NCBI GenBank assembly: GCA_934613505.1
Contig: CAKTTB010000001.1
Location: 142,960 to 206,959 of the forward strand
Length of the DNA: 64,000 nt
Source: an uncultured Oscillospiraceae bacterium
GTDB taxonomy: Bacteria; Bacillota; Clostridia; Oscillospirales; Oscillospiraceae
Reading direction: 5' to 3'
Shown here: positions 1 to 8,925 of the stretch, one piece after another
Layout: each line of letters begins with the position of its first letter
Position numbering within the stretch: the stretch's first letter is position 1
Translations under genes and position numbers: made by a program
Notes under the pieces: generated by a model
Told to the model about the DNA's origin: nothing
Seen by the model: the letters and a program-made list of their open reading frames with translations, nothing else
The model's database searches: none

Positions 1-19
1 TAAACTGGAGGTGGCTGTA

Positions 20-2440
20 TTGAGCATTGAAGTGAAACAGAAGATTAAGGAAGTCGCCGACGATTTTGCGATGCCGGCAAAGAACCTCATCGAGATCGTT
101 GGGAAGTTCTATGAGAAACCGAAAAGCAGCTCCCAGAATTTGACGGAAGACCAGCTGAATGTGATTTTTGACTACATCACCCAGCAGAACCAGATCGATT
201 CAATCGAGCAGGTCTTTGCCGCGGCCGCGGCAAAGAAGCAGGAGCCTGCACCCGCGCCGGCTCCCGCACCCGCAGCGCCGGCGAAGCCCGCCGCGCCGCA
301 GCCGAACGGCAATCAGAGCCGTCCGCAGCAGAATACCAATAACCAGCCGCGCCCGCAGCAGAACAATTTCCAGCGCCCGGCGCAGCAGAACAACCAGAAC
401 GCCCAGCGTCCGCAGCAGCAGCCCGCCCAGCAGCAGGCCAAGCAGCCGCAGCCCGAGCGCAAGCGCGAGCGCCGCGTTATCGATACCAGCGCCGTCACAG
501 TCAACGCCGACCGCTATGACGACCGCGTCGATTCTCTCGTCTCCGACCGCGTGCAGAATTACCAGAGCGGCAAGCAGAAGATCGGCAACAAGAACAAAAA
601 GCAGCAGCAAGCCAAGCGCTTCGGCACCAAGTCCCGTTCCGAGGAGCAGGAAAAGATGCGCCGTCTGCAGCTCGAGATCGCCAAGAAGGCGCAGCTGGTC
701 GTCAAGATCCCCGATGAGATCACCGTCGGCGAGCTGGCCTCCCGCATGAAGAAGACGGCGGCCGAGGTCATTAAGTGCCTGCTCAAAAACGGCGTCATGG
801 CTACGGTCAACCAGACCATCGACTTTGACACCGCAGAGTTTGTCGCGACCGAGCTTGGCTGCAAGGTCGAGCATGAGGTCATCGTCACCATCGAAGAGCG
901 TCTGTTTGACGATCATCAGGACACCGCCGACGAGCTGGTCACCCGGCCCCCGGTCGTGGTCGTCATGGGCCACGTCGACCACGGCAAGACGAGCCTTCTC
1001 GACTATATCCGCCATGCAAAGGTCGCCGCAGGCGAAGCCGGCGGCATCACGCAGCACATCGGCGCCTATACCGTTGAGATCAATGGCCAGCCCATCACCT
1101 TCCTCGACACCCCGGGCCACGCGGCCTTCACCGAGATGCGTGCGCGCGGCGCTATGTGTACCGATATCGCCATTCTCGTCGTCGCCGCGGACGACGGCAT
1201 CATGCCGCAGACCATCGAGGCCATCAACCATGCCAAGGCGGCCCAGATCCCCATCATCGTGGCCGTCAACAAAATGGATAAGCACGGCGCGAACCCCGAC
1301 CGCATCCTGACCCAGCTGACCGAGCATGGTCTGACCCCGGCCGAATGGGGCGGCGAGACGGAAGTCTGCAAGATCTCCGCGAAGACCGGCATGGGCATCG
1401 ACGAGCTGCTCGAGACCGTCATTCTGACGGCCGAGATGGAGGAGCTCAAGGCCAACCCGAACCGCGCGGGCAAGGGCTGTGTCCTCGAAGCGCGGCTCGA
1501 CAAGAACCGCGGCCCGATCGCCACACTGCTCGTCCAGAACGGCACGCTGCGGCAGTCTGACCTCATCATCGCGGGCACGGCCGTCGGCCGCGTGCGCGTC
1601 ATGACGAACGACAAGGGCGCGCAGGTCAAGGAAGCGGGCCCGTCCGTCCCGGTCGAGATCACCGGCCTTGCCGAGGTCCCCGCGCCCGGCGACGAATTCA
1701 GCGTCGTCTCCGACGAACGCATGGCGCGCCAGCTCGTCGAGCAGCGCAAGCAGAAGATCAAGGACGACGCCAACAAGCTCAACCAGAAGGTCACGCTCGA
1801 GAGCCTCTTCTCCAAGCTGCAGGAGGGCGAAATGAAGGAGCTGAACCTCATCGTCAAGGCCGACGTGCAGGGTTCTGCCGAGGCCGTCAAGGCGTCTTTG
1901 GAGAAGCTGTCGAACGAAGAGGTGCGCGTGCGCGTCATCCACGCGGGCGTCGGCGCGATCAACGAATCCGATATCCTGCTCGCTTCCACGTCCAACGCCA
2001 TCGTCATCGGCTTTAACGTCCGCCCGAACGAGCTGGCGCAGGCCGCCGCGAAGCGCGATAAGGTCGATATGCGCATGTACCGCGTCATCTACGACGCCAT
2101 CAACGAGATTACCGACGCTATGAAGGGCATGCTCGCGCCCAAGTTCCGCGAGGCCATCATCGGCCACGCCGAGGTCCGTCAGACCTACAAGGTTTCCGCC
2201 ATCGGCACGATCGCGGGCTGCTATGTCAAGGACGGCAAGATCACGCGCGACGCGTCTGTCCGCGTTCTGCGCGACAATATCGTCATCCATGAGGGCAAGC
2301 TCGGCTCTCTGCAGCGCTTCAAGGACGCTGTCAAGGAGGTCGCTGCCGGCTACGAATGCGGCATGTCGATCGAGAAGTTCAACGACATCAAGGAAGGCGA
2401 CATTTTCGAATGCTTCGTCATGGAACAGATCAAAGAATAA
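20..2440 (+). CDS. infB: Translation initiation factor IF-2
   Basis: GTPase that places initiator fMet-tRNA on the 30S subunit. About 806 aa. An IF2_N domain (residues 1-50) is followed by a Pro/Gln/Asn-rich linker (about 70-150), a second IF2_N-like segment, then the G domain with G1 GHVDHGKTS near residue 316, DTPGH near 362 and NKMD near 416, and the C-terminal beta-barrel domains. A TTG at 20 is preferred over the GTG at 11 because GGAGG at 7-11 overlaps that GTG but sits about 8 nt before the TTG, and the protein then starts MSIEVKQK as in relatives. The TAA at 1-3 probably ends the preceding gene. First gene of an infB-rbfA-nrnA-truB-ribF operon. Confidence 0.97.
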   Translation: MSIEVKQKIKEVADDFAMPAKNLIEIVGKFYEKPKSSSQNLTEDQLNVIFDYITQQNQIDSIEQVFAAAAAKKQEPAPAPAPAPAAPAKPAAPQPNGNQSRPQQNTNNQPRPQQNNFQRPAQQNNQNAQRPQQQPAQQQAKQPQPERKRERRVIDTSAVTVNADRYDDRVDSLVSDRVQNYQSGKQKIGNKNKKQQQAKRFGTKSRSEEQEKMRRLQLEIAKKAQLVVKIPDEITVGELASRMKKTAAEVIKCLLKNGVMATVNQTIDFDTAEFVATELGCKVEHEVIVTIEERLFDDHQDTADELVTRPPVVVVMGHVDHGKTSLLDYIRHAKVAAGEAGGITQHIGAYTVEINGQPITFLDTPGHAAFTEMRARGAMCTDIAILVVAADDGIMPQTIEAINHAKAAQIPIIVAVNKMDKHGANPDRILTQLTEHGLTPAEWGGETEVCKISAKTGMGIDELLETVILTAEMEELKANPNRAGKGCVLEARLDKNRGPIATLLVQNGTLRQSDLIIAGTAVGRVRVMTNDKGAQVKEAGPSVPVEITGLAEVPAPGDEFSVVSDERMARQLVEQRKQKIKDDANKLNQKVTLESLFSKLQEGEMKELNLIVKADVQGSAEAVKASLEKLSNEEVRVRVIHAGVGAINESDILLASTSNAIVIGFNVRPNELAQAAAKRDKVDMRMYRVIYDAINEITDAMKGMLAPKFREAIIGHAEVRQTYKVSAIGTIAGCYVKDGKITRDASVRVLRDNIVIHEGKLGSLQRFKDAVKEVAAGYECGMSIEKFNDIKEGDIFECFVMEQIKE

Positions 2441-2449
2441 CAGCGGTAC

Positions 2450-2486
2450 GGTCAGCGCCCTGCGGCGCTGACCTGCCTGGTTTTTT
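2450..2486 (+). terminator. Intra-operon hairpin between infB and rbfA
   Basis: Ten-base-pair GC stem (2450-2459 with 2464-2473, loop CTGC). A run of six T starts 7 nt after the stem. The gap makes it a weak terminator, so it more likely attenuates or stabilises the mRNA than ends it, because the operon continues at 2500. Confidence 0.4.
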
Positions 2487-2499
2487 GTAAGGAGGGCCT

Positions 2500-2880
2500 A
2501 TGGCTTCCAATCGAATCGGTCGGATCAATGAGGAGATCCAGCGGGAGCTGGCGGAGCTGATCCGCTCGCTTAAGGACCCGCGGGTGCAGACCATGATCTC
2601 CATCACGCGCGTGGATACCACGCCCGATCTGCGCTACAGTAAGATCTATGTCAGCGTCCTCGAGGACGCACGCGCGAAGGAGGCCGTGCGCGGGCTGAAG
2701 TCCGCGGGCGGCTGGCTGCGGCGCGAGCTTGGCAGCCGTCTGCAGCTGCGCTATACGCCGGAGCTGGTGTTTGAACTGGATGATTCGCTCAAGTATGGCG
2801 CGCGCATGTTCGACCTTCTCGAGAAGCTCGAGCGGCAGGAGGCTTCGCGGGAGGCGGAAAAGTCTGATGACGAGAACTGA
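2500..2880 (+). CDS. rbfA: 30S ribosome-binding factor RbfA
   Basis: Small KH-like protein (126 aa) needed for 16S rRNA 5' end maturation and cold adaptation. Typical features are the N-terminal RIGRINEEIQRELAELI helix, the DPR turn and the YSKIYVSVL strand. The SD is AAGGAGG before the ATG. It overlaps the next gene by 14 nt, which implies translational coupling, and the position directly after infB is conserved in Firmicutes. Confidence 0.96.
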   Translation: MASNRIGRINEEIQRELAELIRSLKDPRVQTMISITRVDTTPDLRYSKIYVSVLEDARAKEAVRGLKSAGGWLRRELGSRLQLRYTPELVFELDDSLKYGARMFDLLEKLERQEASREAEKSDDEN

Positions 2881-3814
2881 GTTCTGCGCGTTTCTGCGCG
2901 GCCATGACAACTTTGTCATCCTGACCCACCGCCGCCCGGACGGCGACACCATCGGCTCGGCCGCTGCGCTGTGCCGCGGCCTGCGCCAGCTGGGCAAGAC
3001 GGCGTTCGTCCTGACGAACGAGCAGTTTACACCGCGCTTCCAGCCGTTTCTGGACGGGCTTACCTGCGATGCGCTGCCCGCAGGCGCGACGGTCATTTCG
3101 GCGGATATCGCGTCCGAGGGGCTTTTGTCCTTTGACGCGGTGCGGCTGCAGCTGATGCCTGTCTGCGCCGTCGACCATCACGGAAGCAACTCGCTTGCCT
3201 GCCCGAAGCTCGTCGAGGCGGACAAGGCTGCCTGCGGCGAGATCGTCTACGCGGTTTTGACGGAGCTTGGCGTCACTGTAACGAAGCAGATCGCCGAGTG
3301 TCTCTATACGGCGATCTCCACCGACACGGGCTGCTTCAAATTTTCCAACACCACGGCGAATACCCACCGCACGGCCGCGGCGCTCATCGCCGCCGGTGCG
3401 GATGTCTATCCCATCAACAAGCTCTTTTTCGACACCAAGAGCTTTGCCCGGCTGCGGCTGGAGGCGAAGCTGACGGACACGATGGAGTTTTACGCCGGCG
3501 GAGCCGTCGGCGTGTGTATGATGCCGAAAAGCCTGCTGGCGGAATTTACCGTCACGGAGGACGATCTTGATTCGATCTCGGGCTTTGCCCGCAGCATCGA
3601 GGGCGTCCGGATCGGCATCATGATCCGTGAGGTCGAGGACGGTCTCGGCAAGATCAGCCTGCGCACCGAAGCGCCCTATGACGCGTCGGCCATCTGCCAG
3701 CGTCTTGGCGGCGGCGGCCATGCCGCGGCTGCGGGTGCCAGTGTCCCCGGCGGCATCGAGGGCGCGAAGGCGGCAATCTTACAGGTGCTGCAGGACAGCG
3801 GCGTCAAGCTTTGA
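2867..3814 (+). CDS. nrnA: DHH-family phosphoesterase, NrnA-like (oligoribonuclease / pAp phosphatase)
   Basis: About 315 aa. The start ATG at 2867 lies inside the end of rbfA, and the longer open frame upstream is an overlap artefact. Motifs: PDGD near residue 24, DHH at about 101-103 (Mn-binding), and a C-terminal DHHA1 glycine motif GGGGHAAAAG near 280. Family members degrade nanoRNA and 3'-phosphoadenosine 5'-phosphate in the cytoplasm. The place between rbfA and truB is the usual one in Firmicutes. Substrate preference cannot be read from sequence. Confidence 0.9.
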   Translation: MTRTEFCAFLRGHDNFVILTHRRPDGDTIGSAAALCRGLRQLGKTAFVLTNEQFTPRFQPFLDGLTCDALPAGATVISADIASEGLLSFDAVRLQLMPVCAVDHHGSNSLACPKLVEADKAACGEIVYAVLTELGVTVTKQIAECLYTAISTDTGCFKFSNTTANTHRTAAALIAAGADVYPINKLFFDTKSFARLRLEAKLTDTMEFYAGGAVGVCMMPKSLLAEFTVTEDDLDSISGFARSIEGVRIGIMIREVEDGLGKISLRTEAPYDASAICQRLGGGGHAAAAGASVPGGIEGAKAAILQVLQDSGVKL

Positions 3815-3824
3815 AGGAGACCCT

Positions 3825-4715
3825 ATGGCAAACGGAATCCTTGTGATCGACAAGCCCGCCGGATGGACGAGTCAGGACGTGGCGGCCAAGCTGCGTGGTG
3901 TATTTCATGAGCGCCGCGTCGGCCATGGCGGCACGCTCGACCCGATGGCGACCGGCGTGCTTCCCATTTTTATCGGCCGCGCGACAAGAGCGGCGGAGTT
4001 CGCAGAATCCGCGGAAAAGGAATACATCGCCGGTCTTCGCCTCGGTCTTGTGACGAACACGCAGGACACGACGGGGGAAGCATTGGAAGAACATCCGGTC
4101 AGCGTCACGCGGGAAGAGGTCCAGGCGGCGCTGCAGCGCTTCCTCGGCCCCATCGAGCAGATCCCGCCCATGTACTCCGCGATCAAAATAAACGGCCAGA
4201 AACTCTATGAGCTGGCCCGCAAGGGCAAGGAGGTCGCGCGCAAGCCCCGCAGTATCACCATTCACGAGCTGGAGCTGCTCGAGGGCGGCGGCGCGGACTA
4301 TGTTCTGCGCGTGCGCTGCTCCAAGGGGACGTATGTGCGCACGCTCTGCCATGATCTTGGTGCGGCGCTGGGCTGCGGCGGCTGCATGTCGTCGCTGCGC
4401 AGGACAAGAGCCGGGAGCTTTACCCTGGAGCAGGCGCTCACCATGCAGCAGGTGCTGGAGTTCGCCGAAGCGCATGACCCGCAGCAGCTTCTCATGCCCG
4501 CGGACGCGCTTTTTGCCGAATCTCTGCCGCTCATCGTGACGATGGGACAGGCGGCGAAGCTCAAAAACGGCGCACAGATCAAAGACTGGCAGTTTGCGCC
4601 CGGGACATACCGCGTCTACGCGGAGGACGGCGAGTTTCTGCTGCTTGGCCGCGTGGAGAACGGGGTCCTGACCACCATCAAGAGCTTTTTCGAGGTGAAC
4701 ACACTTGGAACATAA
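3825..4715 (+). CDS. truB: tRNA pseudouridine(55) synthase TruB
   Basis: About 296 aa. It makes pseudouridine 55 in the T-loop of tRNAs. The catalytic motif GGTLDPMATGVL lies near residues 34-45, with the nucleophilic Asp near 38. The N-terminal GILVIDKPAGWTS and the KGTYVRTL motif are also typical. The start ATG at 3825 follows AAGGAG. It overlaps ribF by 11 nt. Confidence 0.97.
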   Translation: MANGILVIDKPAGWTSQDVAAKLRGVFHERRVGHGGTLDPMATGVLPIFIGRATRAAEFAESAEKEYIAGLRLGLVTNTQDTTGEALEEHPVSVTREEVQAALQRFLGPIEQIPPMYSAIKINGQKLYELARKGKEVARKPRSITIHELELLEGGGADYVLRVRCSKGTYVRTLCHDLGAALGCGGCMSSLRRTRAGSFTLEQALTMQQVLEFAEAHDPQQLLMPADALFAESLPLIVTMGQAAKLKNGAQIKDWQFAPGTYRVYAEDGEFLLLGRVENGVLTTIKSFFEVNTLGT

Positions 4716-5598
4716 CCGCGTACTGGCCCTCGGTTTTTTTGACGGCATTCATCTGGGCCACGCCGCGCTATTGAATAAAACCTGCGAGCGGGCAAAGGAA
4801 CTCGGCGTCACGGCGGCGGCCATGAGCTTTGATACGCACCCGGATACGCTCGTCTTCGGCACGCCGGTGCCGCTGCTCAATACCATGGCGGAGCGGGAAT
4901 TTCTCATGCGCCGCCTGTGCGGCATCGAAGAGGTCATTTTTGCCCATTTTGACGCGGCTATGATGCACATGCCGTGGGAGGCATTCGTTGAGGACTATCT
5001 TGTCGGGCAGCTGCATGCCTGCCATGTGGTCTGCGGCCACGATTTTCACTTCGGCGACCGCGGGCAGGGGAACCCGGACCGACTGCGCGAAAAATGCCGC
5101 AGCCTCGGTATCGGCTGCGACGTCATTCCCGAGATCCGGCTGGACGGCCGGTGCGTCAGCTCGACGGAGATCCGGACGCTTCTGCAGCAGGGCGCGTGTG
5201 AAGCGGCGGTGCGCTGCCTCGGCCACGGTCAGCTCGTGACGGGAACGGTCTGCCGCGGCGCGGGCCGCGGAGCAGGCCTCGGCTTCCCGACGGCCAATCT
5301 GCCGCTTGCAGACGGCGTGCTTGTCCCGGCCTTCGGCGTCTACCGCGCGGAAGCGGAGGTGGACGGACAGCGGTATCCGGCCTGCGTCAATCTCGGCGTC
5401 CATCCGACGGTCGGCGCGCTGGCGCGGCCTGTGCTGGAGGCCAATCTGATCGGCTTCTCCGGCGACCTTTACGGAAAGGAGCTTGCGATCTGGCTGCAGG
5501 CGCATCTGCGCGGCGAGATGCGCTTTGAAAGCGTCGAGGCGCTTCGTGCGCGTGTGCTGTATGACCGGCAGCTGGTCGCGGATTTTTATCAGAAATGA
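4705..5598 (+). CDS. ribF: Bifunctional riboflavin kinase / FAD synthetase
   Basis: About 297 aa. It makes FMN and then FAD from riboflavin. The N-terminal nucleotidyltransferase part shows GFFDGIHLGH near residue 10, and the C-terminal kinase part has GLGFPTANL near 190 with the PTAN flavin/ATP motif. Translation appears to start at a TTG (4705) inside the truB end, with GAGGTG about 7 nt upstream. FAD made here would serve MetF and the XdhB-like subunit elsewhere in the window. Confidence 0.95.
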   Translation: MEHNRVLALGFFDGIHLGHAALLNKTCERAKELGVTAAAMSFDTHPDTLVFGTPVPLLNTMAEREFLMRRLCGIEEVIFAHFDAAMMHMPWEAFVEDYLVGQLHACHVVCGHDFHFGDRGQGNPDRLREKCRSLGIGCDVIPEIRLDGRCVSSTEIRTLLQQGACEAAVRCLGHGQLVTGTVCRGAGRGAGLGFPTANLPLADGVLVPAFGVYRAEAEVDGQRYPACVNLGVHPTVGALARPVLEANLIGFSGDLYGKELAIWLQAHLRGEMRFESVEALRARVLYDRQLVADFYQK

Positions 5599-6128
5599 AA
5601 TTTGAACGAATCGACGCAGCTCATCCGCTCTTCGACGCGTCGCTTACCCTGTATGAGACGAGCTTCCCGCCCAACGAGCGGCGCACGCGGGACGATCATC
5701 TGCGCGCGCTGCAGGACGCGGACTTTGTGCCGCTGGGCGCGGTGGAGGACGGACGGCTGCTGGCCGATATATTCTTGTGGAAAACGGACGGCTTCGTCTA
5801 TCTGGAGCATTTTGCCGTCCAGCCGGAGCTGCGCAGCCATGGAACCGGCGGAAAAATTCTGGAGCAGCTCCTTGACACGCAGCAGCTGTTTCTTCTGGAG
5901 ATCGAGCCGCCGGAGGATCCGCTGACCTGCCGCCGCAAGCGGTTTTATGAGCGGCACGGCCTGCAGGCGCAGCCGTATGCACATGTACAGCTGCCGTTTC
6001 AGGGCGGCGGCCCCATCCTGCCGCTTGTCATCATGGCCAACCGCCCCGTCACCCCGCAGCAGTGCCGCACGTTCCAGACCTACCTTCTGGACCACATCGT
6101 GCGGTATACGCAGTATCACGCGGAATAA
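5595..6128 (+). CDS. GNAT-family N-acetyltransferase
   Basis: 177 aa. It is coupled to ribF by an ATGA overlap (5595-5598). The acetyl-CoA-binding motif A is seen as HFAVQPELRSHGTGGKIL near residues 75-92 (the R-x-x-G-x-G/A type). The substrate is unknown. Last gene of the infB operon. The closest-looking families act on small amines or protein N-termini, but nothing in the sequence decides this. Confidence 0.8.
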   Translation: MKFERIDAAHPLFDASLTLYETSFPPNERRTRDDHLRALQDADFVPLGAVEDGRLLADIFLWKTDGFVYLEHFAVQPELRSHGTGGKILEQLLDTQQLFLLEIEPPEDPLTCRRKRFYERHGLQAQPYAHVQLPFQGGGPILPLVIMANRPVTPQQCRTFQTYLLDHIVRYTQYHAE

Positions 6129-6132
6129 AAAA

Positions 6133-6154
6133 CGCCCGCCCGGTTTGGCGGGCG
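6133..6154 (-). terminator. Intrinsic terminator, minus strand
   Basis: Eight-base-pair GC stem (6133-6140 with 6147-6154). The plus side lacks a T run, but on the minus strand the stem is followed by TTTTTTATT. It therefore best serves leftward transcripts from the HAD gene at 6330-6974, with the repeat below in its 3' UTR. Confidence 0.6.
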
Positions 6155-6167
6155 GTCATAAAAGCTT

Positions 6168-6197
6168 ATGGAGCGTATCGGTACCGATACGCTCCAT
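6168..6197. repeat. Perfect 30-bp palindrome
   Basis: Two 15-nt arms with no spacer around a central GGTACC (first arm ATGGAGCGTATCGGT). It lies between two convergent transcription units, next to the REP-like repeat. No gene is encoded here. Confidence 0.8.
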
Positions 6198-6220
6198 TTC
6201 TCATGCTAATATGACTTTCT

Positions 6221-6317
6221 TGGCTCTCCCTCCGGGAGAGCTGTCACCGCAGGCGACTGAGAGGGCTTTGACGGGCCAGTATACCCTCTCCGGCCTCGCT
6301 TCGCCAAAGGGAGAGGT
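6221..6317. repeat. REP-like interspersed palindromic repeat
   Basis: It contains GCTCTCCC-TCC-GGGAGAGC (8-bp stem, 6223-6241), then GTCACC..GGCGAC (imperfect stem, about 6243-6257), the phrase GACTGAGAGGG, and a terminal CCTCTCC..GGAGAGG pairing (about 6284-6315). This layout resembles the short interspersed GC repeats I know from Oscillospiraceae/Faecalibacterium-type genomes. The copy number cannot be judged from one window. Confidence 0.55.
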
Positions 6318-6329
6318 AAGGACGTTATT

Positions 6330-6974
6330 TTACAGGATCGTCAGGATCGATTTGAGATCCGGCAGCAGGTATTCCGGGCTGGACTGGGCGCGGAGATAGT
6401 CGGCGGGGAAGCTCGTGGCGAGGGCGATGGTCTCGATGCCGGCGGCGTGGGCGGCGGTGATGCCGCTGGGGGCATCCTCCACGACGATGCACGCCGCGGG
6501 ACTGAGGCCAAGACTGGCCGCGCCGGTCCGGTAGATCTCGGGGTCGGGCTTCGGGTTCCGGATATCCGTGCCGGTGATGAGCGCGTCGAAAAGCGTTTCC
6601 GCCGCGCCGATGGCGGAGAGGTTCATCAGGACCTTGCAGCGGTCGGCGGACGAGCAGATGGCCAGGCGGTAGCCTTTTTCGCGCAGCGTGTGCAGAACGT
6701 CCAGAACGCCGTCAGGGATGACGGCTTCCTGCCGGACCAGCTCGTCATAGCAGGCATAGAGGTATTCCTTCATTTCCGGCCGGTACGGCACGCCGTATTT
6801 CTCGGCCACGCCGCCGATGTAGCGCGTCTCTCCGCAGCCGACAAAGTCGGCAAAATCGGATTCCTTTGCCTCGATGCCAAACTTTTTCAGAGCCTTCACA
6901 CCGGTCTTGGCCATGAGCGCCTCCGATTCGATCAGAACGCCGTCCATATCAAATAAAACTGCTTTCCAGCGCAT
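6330..6974 (-). CDS. HAD-superfamily phosphatase (beta-phosphoglucomutase-like)
   Basis: About 214 aa. The start at 6974 (MRWKAVLFDMDGVL) follows an AAGGAGG. Motif I is DMDGV with the nucleophile Asp9. Motif II SS follows the cap domain (ICSSADRCK), and motif III/IV reads KPDPEIYRTGAASLG...VVEDAPSGI. Subfamily IA hydrolases of this shape include sugar-phosphate phosphatases and beta-phosphoglucomutase. The substrate is not predictable here. It is monocistronic between rplT and the repeat. Confidence 0.85.
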   Translation of the reverse strand: MRWKAVLFDMDGVLIESEALMAKTGVKALKKFGIEAKESDFADFVGCGETRYIGGVAEKYGVPYRPEMKEYLYACYDELVRQEAVIPDGVLDVLHTLREKGYRLAICSSADRCKVLMNLSAIGAAETLFDALITGTDIRNPKPDPEIYRTGAASLGLSPAACIVVEDAPSGITAAHAAGIETIALATSFPADYLRAQSSPEYLLPDLKSILTIL

Positions 6975-6994
6975 TGTATCCTCCTTCGTGACAG

Positions 6995-7026
6995 AAAAAT
7001 GGCCGCCATAAAAAATATGGCGGCCA
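6995..7026 (-). terminator. Terminator of infC-rpmI-rplT
   Basis: Ten-base-pair stem TGGCCGCCAT / ATGGCGGCCA (7000-7009 and 7017-7026), followed on the minus strand by TTTTTCTGT, 12 nt after the rplT stop. Confidence 0.85.
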
Positions 7027-7038
7027 GAAAAAGCTTGC

Positions 7039-7392
7039 TTACAGAGCCTTCTTTGCGGTCTCAACGAGAGCCTTGAATGCCTCAGCGTCGGCGATGGCCA
7101 GCTCGCTCAGAGCCTTGCGGTTCATCTCGATGCCGGCCTTCTTCAGACCGTACATGAAGCGGCTGTAGTTGATGCCGTAGGGAGCGACTGCCGCGGAGAT
7201 GCGGGCGATCCACAGCTGGCGGAAATCTCTCTTCTTGCGCTTGCGGCTGACATATGCGTACACGCCGGACTTGGCGACGGCCTGCTTGGCCATCTTAAAG
7301 TGGCGGGACTTGGAACCCCAGTAGGACTTCGCGAGCTTCAGGGTCTTATTTCTTCTTTTGCGCGTCATCATTGCGCCTTTTACTCTTGCCAT
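7039..7392 (-). CDS. rplT: 50S ribosomal protein L20
   Basis: 117 aa, basic, starting [26 protein letters not shown]. An assembly-initiating 23S-binding protein. In many Firmicutes L20 also represses its own infC-rpmI-rplT operon through the leader mRNA. Third gene of that operon, 36 nt after rpmI. Confidence 0.98.
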   Translation of the reverse strand: MARVKGAMMTRKRRNKTLKLAKSYWGSKSRHFKMAKQAVAKSGVYAYVSRKRKKRDFRQLWIARISAAVAPYGINYSRFMYGLKKAGIEMNRKALSELAIADAEAFKALVETAKKAL

Positions 7393-7428
7393 TATATTAT
7401 CCTCCTATGTGTCGTCAATCCTTACCGA

Positions 7429-7626
7429 TTATTTGTAAGGAATCATCTTCTTCACGATATCTTCCACGGTCACGTCGGCGTAGCCGTTCTTGCGCAGGTT
7501 GCGGGTACGCTTGGTGGTCTTCTTGGTGAGGATATGGCTCTTGAATGCGTGCGCTCTCTTGACCTTACCGTTCTTGGTCAGGTTGAATCTTTTTTTGGCG
7601 CCGCTATGGGATTTCAGCTTAGGCAT
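7429..7626 (-). CDS. rpmI: 50S ribosomal protein L35
   Basis: 65 aa, highly basic ([17 protein letters not shown]), the standard length and start for bL35. It sits between infC and rplT as in nearly all bacteria, with AAGGAG upstream of the ATG. Confidence 0.97.
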   Translation of the reverse strand: MPKLKSHSGAKKRFNLTKNGKVKRAHAFKSHILTKKTTKRTRNLRKNGYADVTVEDIVKKMIPYK

Positions 7627-7660
7627 AGTGGTTCTCCTTCCGTGTAATTGCTATTGTATT

Positions 7661-8179
7661 TTATTTGGAATTTTTGGGACTGAGGAACATGGACATGTTG
7701 CGTCCCTCGAGCTTGGCGTCTTTGGCGATCGTGGCGATCTCGCTGCAGTCGGCGCCGAACTTCTTCAGCAGCTCCTGTCCGAGCGACGTATGCGCCATTT
7801 CACGGCCGCGGAAACGTACGGTGACTTTAACCCGGTTGCCATCGTTCAGGAACTTGACAGCGCTTTTGACCTTGGTATTGAAGTCGTTGGTATCGATGCT
7901 GGGGGACATGCGGATCTCCTTGATCTCGACAACCTTCTGGTTTTTCTTGGCTTCCTTTTCCTTCTTCAGCTGTTCGAAGCGGAACTTTCCGTAGTCCATG
8001 ATCTTGCAGACCGGCGGAACCGCGTTCGGCGCGATCTTGACAAGGTCAAGGTCCTTCTCCTCGGCAAGCGCCAGGGCGTCGGACGAGGTCATAATACCAA
8101 GCTGGCTGCCGTCAGCTCCGATCACGCGAAGCTCCTTGTCGCGGATCTCCTCGTTGATCTGATGTTCTAATTTACCGAT
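7661..8179 (-). CDS. infC: Translation initiation factor IF-3 with apparent AUC start codon
   Basis: About 172 aa. It prevents premature 50S joining and proofreads initiation. Conserved parts: INEEIRDKELRVIGADGSQLGI, APNAVPPVCKIMDYGKFRFEQ and the C-terminal IF3 domain with VRFRGRE. No ATG, GTG or TTG lies at a sensible place. GGAGGT at 8188-8193 is followed after 8 nt by ATC (8177-8179). That is the position where other bacteria use AUU or AUC in infC, and it fits the aligned N-terminus. A rare start codon is known to let IF-3 repress its own synthesis. Confidence 0.93.
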   Translation of the reverse strand: MGKLEHQINEEIRDKELRVIGADGSQLGIMTSSDALALAEEKDLDLVKIAPNAVPPVCKIMDYGKFRFEQLKKEKEAKKNQKVVEIKEIRMSPSIDTNDFNTKVKSAVKFLNDGNRVKVTVRFRGREMAHTSLGQELLKKFGADCSEIATIAKDAKLEGRNMSMFLSPKNSK

Positions 8180-8193
8180 TGTAAAGCACCTCC

Positions 8194-8327
8194 AAATGCA
8201 AAGTGCGGATGCCGCAAAGCACCCGCACATAACATCCACACTCCCGCCGTAAGGCGGAGGAAATTATGAACCTCTTCGCAATGCTTGAGGTGAGTTGCGG
8301 TGCTTGCCGCTCCTTCTTTGTTTTCTC
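8194..8327 (-). promoter_or_regulatory. infC leader mRNA, possible L20-type regulatory leader
   Basis: About 140 nt separate the predicted transcription start (about 8327) from infC. The leader holds a CTCCGCC..GGCGGGAG hairpin (about 8243-8261) and a 10-bp GTGCGG-type hairpin (about 8205-8230) followed by a T-rich stretch just before the SD. Autoregulation by L20 through such leaders is established in Bacillus. The match here is by position and structure only. Confidence 0.45.
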
Positions 8328-8333
8328 CGGCAT

Positions 8334-8362
8334 ATTATAGCGGAGAAAACACGGCTTGTCAA
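8334..8362 (-). promoter_or_regulatory. Consensus sigma-A promoter of infC operon
   Basis: TTGACA (8357-8362), 17-nt spacer, TATAAT (8334-8339) on the minus strand. This is a perfect consensus. Confidence 0.93.
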
Positions 8363-8381
8363 CACATAAATGCAGAAAAAT

Positions 8382-8870
8382 TCAAACGGGCGGCAGGAAA
8401 ATGGGCAGCTCCGGCGGCGCAAAGGAGAAAAGCGCCAGCGCTGCGCCGTAAAGCCCGGCCGCGATCACGAATATCCCGCAGACAGAGCCCGGGAGCCAGC
8501 GCGGCTGCAGCCGGTACGCCAGAAAAAATCCGCCCGCCAGCGAAAGAAGATACAAAAGGATATCCAGCACCAGCCCATGCAGCGAAAACCCGTACGCGAG
8601 CGGATAATATGCGCCCAGCAGTAAAACCGGCGCGGCCAGCACGCCAATCAGCAGCGCGCACCAACCTTGTCTGCCGTCCTCCGCGCCGCGCGTAAGATAA
8701 AATGCCGCGGCGAGAAACGGCCAGTAGAGGAGCTTCAGATGCTCCCAGACGCTTTCGTTGACCGGCGCAAGTATCGCCGTCAGCGCGTTCGGCCACAGAT
8801 CATACAGAAAGTGGAGCGCGGCCCCTGCCGCGGCAGTCAGAAAAAAGACAAACAGCCATCTGCGTTTCAT
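8382..8870 (-). CDS. DUF6512-like integral membrane protein
   Basis: 162 aa with about five hydrophobic segments and the conserved-looking NESVWEHLKLLYWP stretch near residues 37-50. This resembles the DUF6512 family, for which no function is established. Its only SD-like run (GGGGGG) lies in the 3' arm of the hom terminator hairpin, so translation from a read-through transcript would be limited by that hairpin. It ends 20 nt before the -35 box of the infC promoter. Confidence 0.75.
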   Translation of the reverse strand: MKRRWLFVFFLTAAAGAALHFLYDLWPNALTAILAPVNESVWEHLKLLYWPFLAAAFYLTRGAEDGRQGWCALLIGVLAAPVLLLGAYYPLAYGFSLHGLVLDILLYLLSLAGGFFLAYRLQPRWLPGSVCGIFVIAAGLYGAALALFSFAPPELPIFLPPV

Positions 8871-8877
8871 AAAAGAT

Positions 8878-8906
8878 CCCCCCTGTCATAGCCTATGACA
8901 GGGGGG
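8878..8906 (-). terminator. Terminator of the hom operon
   Basis: Thirteen-base-pair stem (8878-8890 with 8894-8906) containing six G:C pairs at the base, followed on the minus strand by ATCTTTTAT that runs into the DUF6512 start codon. Confidence 0.8.
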
Positions 8907-8925
8907 AATGGATTCAGAACCGAAC

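Noticed and set aside
200..2290. Long open frame (about 696 codons) antisense to infB
   Set aside because: A GC-rich codon shadow of infB. No SD, no family likeness; the infB frame has full domain structure.
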